Of a stretch of DNA of 64,000 bases, positions 30,738 to 39,683 are shown one piece after another (position 1 is the stretch's first letter; each line of letters begins with the position of its first letter). Source of the stretch: Pasteurella oralis (GTDB lineage: Bacteria; Pseudomonadota; Gammaproteobacteria; Enterobacterales; Pasteurellaceae). The notes under the pieces were generated by a model that was not told the origin of the DNA, made no database searches, and saw only the letters and a list, made by a program, of their open reading frames with translations. The stretch is taken from positions 248,001 to 312,000 of the forward strand of contig NZ_NXGB01000002.1 of NCBI RefSeq assembly GCF_002850605.1, read 5' to 3'. The position numbers and the translations under genes are program-made.

Positions 30738-31238
30738 ATGTCAAATAGCACTGCGCAAATAGCCATTGTCATGGGGTCAAAAAGTGATTGGTCAACCATG
30801 CAAGAAGCCACAATGATTCTTGATGAATTACAAGTCTCTTATCATGTAGAAGTCGTTTCTGCACATCGAACTCCCGATAAATTATTTAGCTTTGCAGAAA
30901 CTGCCGTAGAAAAAGGCTATAAAGTGATTATTGCTGGTGCTGGAGGGGCTGCCCATTTACCAGGTATGATTGCAGCTAAAACATTAGTTCCCGTACTTGG
31001 TGTACCAGTAAAAAGTTCGATGTTAAGTGGTGTAGATAGCTTATATTCAATTGTGCAAATGCCTAAGGGAATTCCTGTTGGTACACTTGCCATTGGTCCT
31101 GCAGGTGCAGCAAATGCGGGATTACTTGCAGCTCAAATTTTAGCTGCATTTGATCCTGCACTTTTAGCGCGTTTGACTCAATTTAGAGAAAATCAAACCA
31201 ATATGGTATTAGATAATCCAGATCCCCGTATTTCATAA
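30738..31238 (+). CDS. purE: N5-carboxyaminoimidazole ribonucleotide mutase
   Basis: Purine synthesis: converts N5-CAIR to CAIR. 166 aa. Class I PurE motifs are intact: [13 protein letters not shown] (phosphate/nucleotide loop), [11 protein letters not shown] with the active-site histidine, and [18 protein letters not shown] 30738 follows GAAGGAAT. It is the first gene of purEK, with a PurR-like box upstream and an attenuator-like hairpin before purK. Confidence 0.97.
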   Translation: MSNSTAQIAIVMGSKSDWSTMQEATMILDELQVSYHVEVVSAHRTPDKLFSFAETAVEKGYKVIIAGAGGAAHLPGMIAAKTLVPVLGVPVKSSMLSGVDSLYSIVQMPKGIPVGTLAIGPAGAANAGLLAAQILAAFDPALLARLTQFRENQTNMVLDNPDPRIS

Positions 31239-31246
31239 ATAATTTG

Positions 31247-31268
31247 AGGGCGGACAAATGTTCGCCCT
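31247..31268 (+). terminator. Hairpin between purE and purK
   Basis: AGGGCGGAC (31247-31255) pairs with GTTCGCCCT (31260-31268), with one G-T pair and a 4-base loop, followed by GTCTATTTTTAATTTC. It may partly terminate after purE. The ATG at 31258 lies in the loop and its apparent Shine-Dalgarno is a stem arm, so it is not taken as the purK start. Confidence 0.55.
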
Positions 31269-31305
31269 GTCTATTTTTAATTTCTTTCCAAAATGGTTTT
31301 TTGAT

Positions 31306-32394
31306 ATGCAAAAAAGTGCTTTATATCCAACAGTTTATGTTTTAGGCAATGGTCAATTAGGTCGAATGTTACGTTATGCTGGCGCGCCTTTAGATATTGA
31401 TGTACAACCACTTGCTTTTGATGCGCCTATATTTGATTTGCCGCAGGACAGTATCATCACAGCAGAAATTGAACGTTGGGAAAAAACACCGCTAACAGAA
31501 ATGTTAGGTCATCATGATAAATTTGTAAATCAAAGTGTATTTGGACGTTTAGCTGATCGTTTATTGCAAAAATCATTACTTGATGAATTGAATTTGCCTA
31601 CCTCGCCTTGGTGTTTATTGGTACAACCAACACAATGGCAACACGTATTTAATGATATTGGTGAAAAAGTTGTGGTAAAGCGCCGCATGGGAGGGTATGA
31701 CGGACGCGGACAATGGATAATTACTCATGAAAACCAAGCGATAATTAGCGATGAGTTATGTGGTGAAACGATCGTTGAGAAATTTATTCCTTTTGATTAC
31801 GAAATCTCTCTTGTTGGGGCGAGATTTAGAAATGGAGAAACGCGCTTCTACCCTATTACGCATAATTTACAACAAAATGGCATTTTACGTTATAGCATCG
31901 TTGATACACAGTCCCCACAACAATCACAACAGCAGCTTCAAGCAGAAAGTATGTTGAGTAAAATTATGCATAAACTTGATTATATTGGTGTAATGGCGAT
32001 GGAATGCTTTGTGGTTGGTGATCAACTATTGATTAATGAGCTAGCACCTCGTGTTCATAACAGCGGACACTGGACGCAATTAGGCTGCACTATAAGTCAA
32101 TTTGAATTACATTTAAGAGCTTTACTTGATTTACCAACGCCTGAACTTAGCCTGCTAGCGCCAAGTGTCATGGTAAATTTAATTGGGACTGAACATAATC
32201 AGGCTTGGTTAAATATACCATTTGCTCAATTGCACTGGTATGGCAAAGAAGTTCGCCTAGGGCGTAAAGTTGGTCATATTAATCTAGCTCATACCGATAA
32301 AAATGTATTGCTGATGAGTTTAGAAAAACTTGGTAATGAACTTCCTACAGATTATAATTCTGGTTTAAATTGGATACTCAAAAAACTAAAATAA
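31306..32394 (+). CDS. purK: N5-carboxyaminoimidazole ribonucleotide synthetase
   Basis: ATP-dependent carboxylation of AIR to N5-CAIR, the substrate of PurE; 362 aa, ATP-grasp fold. Visible motifs are TVYVLGNGQLGRMLRYAG (N-terminal Rossmann-like domain), VVKRRMGGYDGRGQW (nucleotide-binding loop) and ELAPRVHNSGHWTQ (metal/ADP site). The start at 31306 gives the family N-terminus. An upstream ATG (31258) would add 16 hydrophobic residues but lies inside the purE-purK hairpin. A weak ribosome site suggests modest expression or coupling with purE. Confidence 0.94.
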   Translation: MQKSALYPTVYVLGNGQLGRMLRYAGAPLDIDVQPLAFDAPIFDLPQDSIITAEIERWEKTPLTEMLGHHDKFVNQSVFGRLADRLLQKSLLDELNLPTSPWCLLVQPTQWQHVFNDIGEKVVVKRRMGGYDGRGQWIITHENQAIISDELCGETIVEKFIPFDYEISLVGARFRNGETRFYPITHNLQQNGILRYSIVDTQSPQQSQQQLQAESMLSKIMHKLDYIGVMAMECFVVGDQLLINELAPRVHNSGHWTQLGCTISQFELHLRALLDLPTPELSLLAPSVMVNLIGTEHNQAWLNIPFAQLHWYGKEVRLGRKVGHINLAHTDKNVLLMSLEKLGNELPTDYNSGLNWILKKLK

Positions 32395-32536
32395 TTAAAT
32401 TAATAACTTAATTTTTAATATATTTTTTAAAAAATAGAATTAAGCATTGAATTTTTTTAAACTGAGCTTGCTAATGTTGATTTCCTACAGTATAACTAGC
32501 TCACTGATCACTAAACACAACATTAAGGATGTAATT

Positions 32537-33727
32537 ATGTTTGAAAATATTAGCGCAGCACCTGCTGATCCTATTTTAGGCTTAGGTGAATCATTTAAAG
32601 CCGAAACGCGCGATAATAAAATCAATCTTGGTATTGGTGTTTATAAAGATGCGCACGGCAATACACCAATTATGCGTGCAGTCAAAGAAGCTGAAAAACG
32701 CTTATTTGATCTTGAAATGACCAAAAATTATTTAGCTATTGATGGTGTCGCAGAATTCAATGCTCGTACGAAAGAATTGTTATTTGGCGCTGATTCAGAT
32801 GTCGTTAAGCAAGGTCGTGCTAAAACGGTGCAAAGTTTAGGGGGGACTGGCGCATTACGTATTGCGGCAGAGTTTATTAAACGCCAAACGAAATCACAAA
32901 ACGTTTGGATTAGTACTCCAACTTGGCCAAATCATAACGCCATTTTTAATGCAGTTGGTATGACAATTCGTGAATATCGTTATTATGATGCTGAAAATAA
33001 ATGTCTTGATTGGGATAATTTAATTGCTGATTTAAATAACGCAGGTGAAGGTGACGTCGTATTATTCCATGGCTGTTGTCATAACCCAACAGGAATTGAT
33101 CCAACACCAGCACAATGGCAACAACTTGCTGAGATGTCAGCGGAGAAAGGTTGGTTACCATTATTTGACTTTGCTTACCAAGGCTTTGCTAATGGTTTAG
33201 AAGAAGATGCTTTTGGTTTACGTACCTTTGCTAAAAATCATAAAGAACTATTAGTCGCCAGTTCTTATTCAAAAAACTTTGGTTTATATAGCGAACGTGT
33301 TGGTGCATTTACGCTAGTTGCGGAAAATGAAGCTATTGCTGCAACGGCATTAACACAAGTGAAAACGATTATTCGTACTCTCTACTCTAACCCAGCCTCT
33401 CATGGTGCAGCAACAGTGTCTATCGTGTTGAATGATGACAAGTTACGTGCAGAATGGGCTGATGAATTAGCAGAAATGCGCGATCGTATTAAACAAATGC
33501 GTAGTCAATTTGTGGAATTATTGAAAGAATTTGGTGCACAACGTGATTTTAGCTTCATTATTGATCAAAATGGTATGTTCTCATTCTGTGGTTTGAATCC
33601 AGAACAAATGGATCGTTTAAAAGACGAATTTGCGATTTATGCAGTGCGTTCTGGCCGTATCAATGTGGCGGGAATTACCGAAGATAACATTCGTTATCTC
33701 TGTGAAAGTATTGGTAAAGTTCTATAA
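32537..33727 (+). CDS. aspC: Aspartate aminotransferase
   Basis: PLP enzyme interconverting aspartate/2-oxoglutarate and oxaloacetate/glutamate; 396 aa, the same as E. coli Asp[17 protein letters not shown] matches the AspC N-terminus. The PLP lysine is in [28 protein letters not shown] and the C-terminal RINVAG arginine motif are intact. ATG 32537 follows AAGGATG; the longer in-frame start at 32447 gives an unrelated extension and is rejected. It is closer to AspC than to TyrB. Confidence 0.97.
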   Translation: MFENISAAPADPILGLGESFKAETRDNKINLGIGVYKDAHGNTPIMRAVKEAEKRLFDLEMTKNYLAIDGVAEFNARTKELLFGADSDVVKQGRAKTVQSLGGTGALRIAAEFIKRQTKSQNVWISTPTWPNHNAIFNAVGMTIREYRYYDAENKCLDWDNLIADLNNAGEGDVVLFHGCCHNPTGIDPTPAQWQQLAEMSAEKGWLPLFDFAYQGFANGLEEDAFGLRTFAKNHKELLVASSYSKNFGLYSERVGAFTLVAENEAIAATALTQVKTIIRTLYSNPASHGAATVSIVLNDDKLRAEWADELAEMRDRIKQMRSQFVELLKEFGAQRDFSFIIDQNGMFSFCGLNPEQMDRLKDEFAIYAVRSGRINVAGITEDNIRYLCESIGKVL

Positions 33728-33747
33728 ACATTGCAGACTATAAAATA

Positions 33748-33780
33748 AAGAACCGCACAATAAAAGTGCGGTTCTTTTTT
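33748..33780. terminator. aspC/moaE bidirectional terminator
   Basis: AAGAACCGCAC (33748-33758) and GTGCGGTTCTT (33766-33776), perfect 11-bp stem, 7-base loop, followed by TTTT. The right arm includes an uptake core (33764-33772). It lies between convergent aspC and moaE. Confidence 0.85.
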
Positions 33781-33790
33781 CAAAATTTTG

Positions 33791-34243
33791 TTACCAACGT
33801 GCTAATGCTTTTTGATCAGAGTCACGACTTTCAATCCAACGCTCCCCTTTATCGGTCTGCTCTTTTTTCCAAAAAGGTGCCTTACTTTTCAGAAAATCCA
33901 TGATGAACTCATTGGCTTGATACGCATCGCCTCGATGTGCAGAACTGACCCCAACTAATACAATTTCATCGCCAGTATGTAATTGTCCAACACGATGGAT
34001 CACAGATATGCGTTGAATATCCCAACGAGCTTTAGCCTGTTCTACAATTTCGCTTAACGCTTTTTCAGTCATGGCTGGATAATGTTCAAGATATAAACTG
34101 GAAACAGAATCACCTAAATTTAAATCACGCACTTTTCCAACAAAAATAACTGTTGCACCTACCGAGCTTTGCTCAGATAACCAGTGATAAGCCGCATTTT
34201 GGTCAAACTCTTGCTCTTGCACTGCTATTTGAATCTCACACAT
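33791..34243 (-). CDS. moaE: Molybdopterin synthase catalytic subunit
   Basis: Large subunit of molybdopterin synthase, transferring sulfur from MoaD thiocarboxylate to precursor Z (cPMP); 150 aa. GATVIFVGKVRDLNLGDSV, LYLEHYPAMTEKAL, HRVGQLHTGDEIVLVGVSSAHR and FLKSKAPFWKKEQ (catalytic lysines) are all present. Its ATG abuts the moaD stop codon directly, so translation is coupled. Order is moaC-moaD-moaE. Confidence 0.97.
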   Translation of the reverse strand: MCEIQIAVQEQEFDQNAAYHWLSEQSSVGATVIFVGKVRDLNLGDSVSSLYLEHYPAMTEKALSEIVEQAKARWDIQRISVIHRVGQLHTGDEIVLVGVSSAHRGDAYQANEFIMDFLKSKAPFWKKEQTDKGERWIESRDSDQKALARW

Positions 34244-34489
34244 TTAACCTCCCGTGACAGGTGGGAAAAACGCAATTTCATCACCAGATTGAACTTGACT
34301 GTCTAATGACATCAAAGTTTGATTAATCGCCACTAATAATTTCTCTTTTTCCAATGCTAATGCCCAACGTTCACCTTTTTCAGATAAATATGCCCGCACT
34401 TCTTCTGCTGTAGTAAAGGTTGAAGGTAATTCAATTTCATCAATACCAATTAATTCTCTAGTCTGAGCAAAAAACAATATTTTTAACAT
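34244..34489 (-). CDS. moaD: Molybdopterin synthase sulfur carrier subunit
   Basis: Small ubiquitin-like sulfur carrier, 81 aa. It ends in the diagnostic FPPVTGG; the terminal Gly-Gly is adenylated and thiocarboxylated. The N-terminus MLKILFFAQTRELIGIDEIEL matches the family. It lies 11 bases downstream of moaC and immediately before moaE. Confidence 0.96.
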   Translation of the reverse strand: MLKILFFAQTRELIGIDEIELPSTFTTAEEVRAYLSEKGERWALALEKEKLLVAINQTLMSLDSQVQSGDEIAFFPPVTGG

Positions 34490-34500
34490 TCGGCTTCCTG

Positions 34501-34977
34501 TTATTCCACAATAAAATGCCCTGATTTGCCGCCACGTTTTTCTAATAAACGCACCTGTTCAATCACAATATCTTTTTGTACAGCTTTACACATATCATAA
34601 ATCGTCAACGCTGCAACACTTGCTGCTGTTAATGCTTCCATTTCAACCCCAGTTTTCCCAGTCAGTTTACAAAGACTTTCAATACGAACTTGATGGGTAT
34701 CCATTAATGGTGTGAGTGTGACTTCGACTTTTGACAGTAATAATGGGTGGCAAAGCGGAATTAACTCCCAAGTCCGCTTTGCTGCTTGAATACCAGCAAT
34801 ACGTGCTGTAGCAAACACATCACCTTTATGATGTTGACCAGACATAATCATAGTCAATGTTTCTTGTGACATCGTCACTAAAGCTTCTGCTCGTGCTTCA
34901 CGAATCGTTTCTTGTTTGGTCGACACATCTACCATGTTGGCTTCGCCGTGACTATTAATATGTGTAAATGTTGTCAT
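34501..34977 (-). CDS. moaC: Cyclic pyranopterin monophosphate synthase accessory protein
   Basis: Acts with MoaA to make cPMP from GTP; 158 aa. Conserved segments: [54 protein letters not shown], and [21 protein letters not shown] with KAVQKDI. It is first in moaCDE. In most enterobacteria and in H. influenzae moaC belongs with moaA, but here a 6.3 kb galactitol cluster lies between. It therefore needs its own promoter in the region 34978-35150. Confidence 0.97.
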   Translation of the reverse strand: MTTFTHINSHGEANMVDVSTKQETIREARAEALVTMSQETLTMIMSGQHHKGDVFATARIAGIQAAKRTWELIPLCHPLLLSKVEVTLTPLMDTHQVRIESLCKLTGKTGVEMEALTAASVAALTIYDMCKAVQKDIVIEQVRLLEKRGGKSGHFIVE

Positions 34978-35160
34978 AGTTACCCATCACATGATTATTT
35001 GGATGCATATAGAAATCCTTATGAAAATCTGCTCCAGAATGGAGGCAAAGAAGTACAAACCACACAGATAAAATTGGAGCTATTCTAACATACAAAAGGA
35101 TATCAAAAAACTCATTCAAACACTCAATTGCTATTTCTATACTTTTGCCTATAACTAAAA

Positions 35161-35190
35161 ATTTCGAATTCTTTTGAATTATTTCGATAT
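35161..35190 (+). promoter_or_regulatory. Upstream DeoR-type operator repeats
   Basis: Three consecutive 10-base units, ATTTCGAATT, CTTTTGAATT and ATTTCGATAT, share the core TTTCGA or TTTTGA and are spaced one DNA turn apart. DeoR-family repressors (GlpR, AgaR, GatR) bind such TTTCG-type repeats. The likely ligand is the GatR-like protein encoded at the end of the cluster. Confidence 0.55.
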
Positions 35191-35192
35191 TT

Positions 35193-35208
35193 TGTGATCA
35201 ATATCTCA
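35193..35208 (+). promoter_or_regulatory. CRP-cAMP site of the galactitol promoter
   Basis: TGTGATCAATATCTCA fits TGTGA-N6-TCACA at 9 of 10 conserved bases. It is 96 bases before the first start codon (centre to ATG), between the two operator clusters, consistent with catabolite activation. Confidence 0.6.
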
Positions 35209-35255
35209 AATTTAAACTTTTGTTCTTTTTCAAAAAGAAAAGTAGCATTATTGTT

Positions 35256-35275
35256 ATTTCGAAATATTTCGAAAG
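35256..35275 (+). promoter_or_regulatory. Downstream DeoR-type operator repeats
   Basis: ATTTCGAAAT and ATTTCGAAAG are tandem 10-base repeats just upstream of the ribosome site (GGAG at 35287). They probably overlap the transcription start, so a bound repressor would block initiation. Together with 35161-35190 they could support looping over about 90 bases. Confidence 0.6.
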
Positions 35276-35296
35276 GTGATCATATAGGAGAAAACA

Positions 35297-36244
35297 ATGG
35301 TAAATATGAAACAGCAAAGACTTAGTAAGCTATATGGGACAGAAAGAATATTCCGTGCACTAGCAATTGATCAACGTGGTGCACTAAAAAAGATGTTGGG
35401 TGAACATGCCACAAATGAGCAATTACAAGCTTTCAAAGGGCTAGTTTCAAAAAACCTAACTGCTTATGCCTCAGCAATTCTACTAGACCCTGAATATGGA
35501 TGGCAAGCTGCGGATTTAAAAGACTCAAATTGTGGCCTAATCATGGCCTATGAGAAAACTGGATATGATAAAAATAAAGTTGGGCGTTTACCTGATTTAA
35601 TTGATGATGTATCAGTGAAAAGCCTCAAAGACAAAGGTGCAGATGCTGTTAAATTGCTTTTATATTTTGATGTTGATGAAAGTAATGAAATCAATAATAT
35701 CAAAAAGACTTTTGTAGAACGGGTTGGTTCAGAATGTGTTGCTGAGGAAATTCCTTTCTTTCTAGAAATTCTGACTTATGATACTAATGTTTCGGATAAA
35801 AAAGAATTTTCGAAATTGAAACCTAGAAAAGTCAATGAAGCAATGAAAATATTTTCTGCTCCCCGTTTCAATGTTGATGTATTAAAAGTAGAAGTCCCAG
35901 TTGACATGAATTTTGTTCAAGGATTTGGGGAAGAATATGTGTATAGCCAGCTTGAAGCAAAAGAATATTTTCAACAACAAAGTAAAGCAACTCACCTACC
36001 ATTTATTTTTTTAAGTGCTGGCGTTTCGCCAAAACTATTCCAAGAAACATTAGAGTTTGCTAAACAAGCTAATTCAACTTTTAATGGCGTCTTATGTGGA
36101 CGAGCGACTTGGGCAGGTGCGGCTGATATATTTAAACAAACAGGTTCAGCTGATGCAGAAAAATGGTTGCAACAAGAGGGCGTTAAAAATATTAATGAGC
36201 TAAATCAAGTATTAAGTCAAACAGCAAGCGCAGTAAAAGTATAG
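35297..36244 (+). CDS. lacD: Tagatose-1,6-bisphosphate aldolase, class I (LacD family)
   Basis: Cleaves tagatose 1,6-bisphosphate to dihydroxyacetone phosphate and glyceraldehyde 3-phosphate; 315 aa. The Schiff-base lysine is Lys197 in [15 protein letters not shown], matching the LacD signature. [37 protein letters not shown] and [12 protein letters not shown] are family motifs. LacD is a metal-independent class I enzyme usual in Gram-positive lactose/galactose pathways; classical galactitol operons use class II GatY with GatZ. Here it opens the galactitol operon, 11 bases before gatZ. ATG 35297 follows AGGAG. Confidence 0.9.
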   Translation: MVNMKQQRLSKLYGTERIFRALAIDQRGALKKMLGEHATNEQLQAFKGLVSKNLTAYASAILLDPEYGWQAADLKDSNCGLIMAYEKTGYDKNKVGRLPDLIDDVSVKSLKDKGADAVKLLLYFDVDESNEINNIKKTFVERVGSECVAEEIPFFLEILTYDTNVSDKKEFSKLKPRKVNEAMKIFSAPRFNVDVLKVEVPVDMNFVQGFGEEYVYSQLEAKEYFQQQSKATHLPFIFLSAGVSPKLFQETLEFAKQANSTFNGVLCGRATWAGAADIFKQTGSADAEKWLQQEGVKNINELNQVLSQTASAVKV

Positions 36245-36255
36245 AGGGAATAAAA

Positions 36256-37527
36256 ATGGAAAAATTGTTGAAAAGACATAAAGCCAATGAATTAGTTGGT
36301 ATCACATCTATTTGTTCTGCTCATCCTTTAGTAATTGAGGCCGCTTTACATTTTGATTTAAATACGCAAAATGATGTTCTCATTGAAGCAACATCCAACC
36401 AAGTTAATCAATTTGGTGGCTATACAGGCATGCGCCCAATTGATTTCAAAAATTTTGTATACAGTATTGCTGAAAAAATAGGTTTTCCTAAACAGCGCAT
36501 TATCTTAGGCGGAGATCATTTGGGTCCAAATTGTTGGCAAAATGAACCCGCAGCAGTTGCAATGGAAAAAGCAAAAGAGTTAGTTGTTGAATATGCTAAA
36601 GCTGGTTTTAGCAAAATCCATTTAGATGCTTCAATGTCCTGTTTTGATGACCCGACTCCTCTTACAGCAGAGGCTATCGCAGAACGAGCGGCTGAATTAT
36701 GTTTAGCCATTGAAACTTCACTTCCTCAACAGCAATATACTAACATCACTTATATTATTGGCACAGAAGTGCCAGTTCCAGGAGGAGAATCTCATACAAT
36801 TTCAACTGTTGAAGTTACGACTGTGGAAAGTGCAAAAGAGACTATTGAAACGCATCGTATAGCCTTTGAAAAACGCGGATTACAAGATGCTTTTAAGCGC
36901 ATTATTGGTTTAGTCGTTCAACCTGGAGTGGAGTTTGATCATTCTAATGTCATTTTATACCGACCAGAGTTTGCGAAAGAACTATCAAATTTTATTGAAC
37001 AAACTCCTTATATTTTCGAAGCCCATTCTACAGATTATCAAACGCCAGCGGTTTATCGAAATTTAGTCAAAGATCATTTCGCTATCTTAAAAGTAGGGCC
37101 AGCTCTTACTTTTGCTTTACGTGAAGCATTATTTGCTTTAGCTAAAATTGAAGATAGATTAATTTCACCAGAGAAGAAAAGTTATCTACTTGATATTGTT
37201 GATCAAGTTATGCAGGATAACCCCAAGTATTGGAGTAAATACTATTCTGAACAACATTCAAAAGCCATGATTGATCTCTATTTTAGTTTATCAGATCGAA
37301 TTCGTTATTATTGGCCAAATGAACGTATTAATTCAGCAGTTGAAAAACTCATTGATAATTTATTAAAAGAGAAAATTCCTTTAGGTTTATTAAGTCAATA
37401 TTTACCTGAACAATATCGTAAGGTCGTACAGCAAAAAATTGAAGCAACCCCTACCGCACTTATTTTAGACAAAATTCAACAAGTCCTAACAGATTATGCT
37501 TATGGTTGTTATGGAGGCGTAGAATGA
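36256..37527 (+). CDS. gatZ: GatZ/KbaZ-family protein (aldolase accessory subunit or tagatose-6-phosphate epimerase)
   Basis: 423 aa, complete member of the GatZ_KbaZ-like family. Motifs: [72 protein letters not shown] and [10 protein letters not shown]. In E. coli GatZ stabilises the catalytic aldolase subunit GatY. No gatY is present here, so that role would need a partner elsewhere. Other members of this family are reported as tagatose/fructose 6-phosphate 4-epimerases, a role that would fit this cluster. The stop overlaps the gatA start (ATGA). One uptake core lies near its 3' end. Confidence 0.88.
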   Translation: MEKLLKRHKANELVGITSICSAHPLVIEAALHFDLNTQNDVLIEATSNQVNQFGGYTGMRPIDFKNFVYSIAEKIGFPKQRIILGGDHLGPNCWQNEPAAVAMEKAKELVVEYAKAGFSKIHLDASMSCFDDPTPLTAEAIAERAAELCLAIETSLPQQQYTNITYIIGTEVPVPGGESHTISTVEVTTVESAKETIETHRIAFEKRGLQDAFKRIIGLVVQPGVEFDHSNVILYRPEFAKELSNFIEQTPYIFEAHSTDYQTPAVYRNLVKDHFAILKVGPALTFALREALFALAKIEDRLISPEKKSYLLDIVDQVMQDNPKYWSKYYSEQHSKAMIDLYFSLSDRIRYYWPNERINSAVEKLIDNLLKEKIPLGLLSQYLPEQYRKVVQQKIEATPTALILDKIQQVLTDYAYGCYGGVE

Positions 37528-37970
37528 CCACTAAACTATTCATTAATACGAATATTGAATTTATGGGTACCGATGATGCTCTTAATCACCTTGCAGATAC
37601 TTTTATTGCCCAAGGAATAGTGAAAGAAAGTTACCGTAAAGCAATCTTTGAACGCGAATTAGAATTTCCAACAGGTATTGCATTAGAACAACATGCTGTT
37701 GCAATTCCCCATTGTGATGCAGAACACGCACTACAACCAGCAATCTATTTTATTCGTCCAGTAAAAACGGTGAAATTTAACCGTCCTGATGAAGATGGTA
37801 CTGTTGATGCTGAATTAATTATTGCATTGGTTGTAACTGATCCTAGAGAACAACTTACATTACTACGTAATTTATTTGGCAAATTACAACATGCTGAATT
37901 TATTGAAACGCTTATTAAATCTTCAAAGCAAGATTTATTAAGCATTATTAAAGAAAACTTTTTGCTTTAA
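37524..37970 (+). CDS. gatA: Galactitol-specific PTS enzyme IIA
   Basis: Phosphoryl carrier of the galactitol phosphotransferase system; 148 aa. The phosphorylated histidine is His63 in HAVAIPHCD. The ATG at 37524 overlaps the gatZ stop and has GGAGG 6 bases upstream, so it is preferred to an in-frame ATG 18 bases earlier. It receives phosphate from HPr and passes it to GatB. Confidence 0.95.
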   Translation: MTTKLFINTNIEFMGTDDALNHLADTFIAQGIVKESYRKAIFERELEFPTGIALEQHAVAIPHCDAEHALQPAIYFIRPVKTVKFNRPDEDGTVDAELIIALVVTDPREQLTLLRNLFGKLQHAEFIETLIKSSKQDLLSIIKENFLL

Positions 37971-37983
37971 TTAGGAGATGAAC

Positions 37984-38268
37984 ATGAAAAAGAAAGTCAT
38001 TGTTGCTTGTGGTGGTGCTGTTGCAACTTCAACTTTAGCTGCTGAAGAAATTAAAGAGCTATGTGCAGAAAATGATATTGAACTGGAACTTGTTCAATGC
38101 CGCATTAACGAAATTGCCAGTTATATTGATGGCGTAGATTTAATTTGTACGACTTCTAAAGTCACCCAAGATTTTGGTGATATTCCATTAGTTCATGGCA
38201 TGCCATTTGTTTCCGGTGTAGGTATTGATGAATTAAAAGAAAAAATCACCAATATTTTAAAAGACTAA
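37984..38268 (+). CDS. gatB: Galactitol-specific PTS enzyme IIB
   Basis: 94 aa, the same length as E. coli GatB. The phosphocysteine is Cys9 in [19 protein letters not shown], and the C-terminal [18 protein letters not shown] is nearly identical to the E. coli protein. AGGAG ends 6 bases before ATG 37984, which decides against the ATG two codons earlier. It lies 13 bases after gatA. Confidence 0.96.
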   Translation: MKKKVIVACGGAVATSTLAAEEIKELCAENDIELELVQCRINEIASYIDGVDLICTTSKVTQDFGDIPLVHGMPFVSGVGIDELKEKITNILKD

Positions 38269-38307
38269 TTTTCACTTAGTAGTATAACAACTCATAAGGA
38301 GTAAGCT

Positions 38308-39672
38308 ATGTTTACTGAAGTTATGCAATATATTTTAGATCTTGGTCCTGCTGTTATGCTACCAGTATTGATTATATTATTTTCATTAATTTTAGGGATG
38401 AAATTTGGAGAGTCTTTCAAAGCTGGTTTGCAAATCGGTATTGGTTTTGTTGGAATTGGGTTAGTTATTGGTTTAATGTTAGATAGCATTGGTCCTGCTG
38501 CTAAAGCAATGGCACATACTTTTGATATTAAACTTAATGTTATTGATCTTGGTTGGCCTGGTGCCTCACCTATCACATGGGCATCACAAATTGCGTTGAT
38601 CGCGATTCCAATTGCTATTGTTACGAATATCATCATGCTTGTATTAAAAATGACCCGTGTCGTTAATGTGGATATTTGGAATATTTGGCATATGACATTC
38701 ACTGGGGCATTGGTACATATTGCAACAGGATCATATTGGTTAGGTATTTTAGGTGTGATTATTCATGCCGCATTTGCTTATAAACTAGGTGATTGGTTTA
38801 GCCGTGATACAAGAAATTACTTTGAATTAGAAGGAATTGCTATTCCACATGGTACTTCTGCTTATCTAGGACCAATCGCAGTATTAGTGGATACTATAAT
38901 TGAAAAAATTCCAGGTTTAAACAAAATTCATTTCTCTGCAGATGATTTACAAAAACGTTTTGGAACATTAGGTGAACCAGTTACCGTAGGCTTTATTATG
39001 GGGGTTGTTATTGGCGTATTAGCAGGCTATTCCGTTAAAGATACATTGCAACTTGCCATTAAAACGGCCGCTATCATGTTACTAATGCCACGAGTAATTA
39101 AGCCAATTATGGATGGTTTAACACCAATTGCTAGACACTCTCGTAAGAAATTACAAGCTAAATTTGGCGGTGAAGAATTCCTAATTGGTTTAGATCCTGC
39201 ATTACTACTCGGTCATACATCAGTTGTATCTGCAAGCCTTATCTTTATTCCACTGACTATTTTAATTGCTGTACTGTTACCAACAAACCAAGTTTTACCA
39301 TTCGGTGATTTGGCTACTATCGGTTTCTTCGTTGCAATGGCAGTTGCAGTACACCAAGGAAATCTATTTAGAACACTTATTTCAGGTACCATAATCATGT
39401 CAATCACTTTATGGATCGCCACGCAAACTATTGCGCTCAATACACAATTAGCTGCAAATGCGGGTACATTAAAAGCCGGCGAACAAGTAGCCTCTATGGA
39501 CCAAGGTGGCTCACCAGTAACCTATTTATTAATCCAATTATTAACTTGGGAAAATATTGCTGGTTTAGTTGTTATCGGAATCATTTATTCTCTTGGTGTC
39601 TTCTTGACATGGCGCAGAGCAAAAGCTGGTGAACAAGCAGATCGAGCAGCACAAAGTGCGATTGAAAAATAA
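38308..39672 (+). CDS. gatC: Galactitol-specific PTS permease IIC
   Basis: Membrane channel component that takes up galactitol and releases it as galactitol 1-phosphate; 454 aa with about ten hydrophobic segments. GatC family stretches include SLILGMKFGESFKAGLQIGIGF, NIWHMTFTGALVHIATGSYW and LEGIAIPHGTSAYLGPIAVLVD (read as separate short segments). It is preceded by AAGGAG and followed 11 bases later by gatD. The closeness to GatC is the main argument that the substrate is galactitol, though related polyols are possible. Confidence 0.94.
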   Translation: MFTEVMQYILDLGPAVMLPVLIILFSLILGMKFGESFKAGLQIGIGFVGIGLVIGLMLDSIGPAAKAMAHTFDIKLNVIDLGWPGASPITWASQIALIAIPIAIVTNIIMLVLKMTRVVNVDIWNIWHMTFTGALVHIATGSYWLGILGVIIHAAFAYKLGDWFSRDTRNYFELEGIAIPHGTSAYLGPIAVLVDTIIEKIPGLNKIHFSADDLQKRFGTLGEPVTVGFIMGVVIGVLAGYSVKDTLQLAIKTAAIMLLMPRVIKPIMDGLTPIARHSRKKLQAKFGGEEFLIGLDPALLLGHTSVVSASLIFIPLTILIAVLLPTNQVLPFGDLATIGFFVAMAVAVHQGNLFRTLISGTIIMSITLWIATQTIALNTQLAANAGTLKAGEQVASMDQGGSPVTYLLIQLLTWENIAGLVVIGIIYSLGVFLTWRRAKAGEQADRAAQSAIEK

Positions 39673-39683
39673 GGAGTTTTATG

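Larger units (their letters stand above)
34978..35296. other. Divergent control region moaC / galactitol cluster
   Basis: These 319 bases hold the moaC promoter (minus) and the galactitol cluster promoter (+). The moaC side has an inverted pair GCTCCA (35031-35036) / TGGAGC (35075-35080) that could form a leader hairpin. The galactitol side has two clusters of ATTTCGAA-type repeats, a CRP-like site and a small AT palindrome (TTCTTTTTCAAAAAGAA near 35223-35239). I see no Moco riboswitch-like leader before moaC. Confidence 0.6.

Noticed and set aside
31258-31305. Upstream ATG for purK
   Set aside because: It lies in the loop of the purE-purK hairpin, its ribosome site is a stem arm, and the extension has no family counterpart.
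32447-32536. Extended N-terminus for aspC
   Set aside because: The family N-terminus MFENI starts at 32537 with a proper ribosome site; the upstream residues are not AspC-like.
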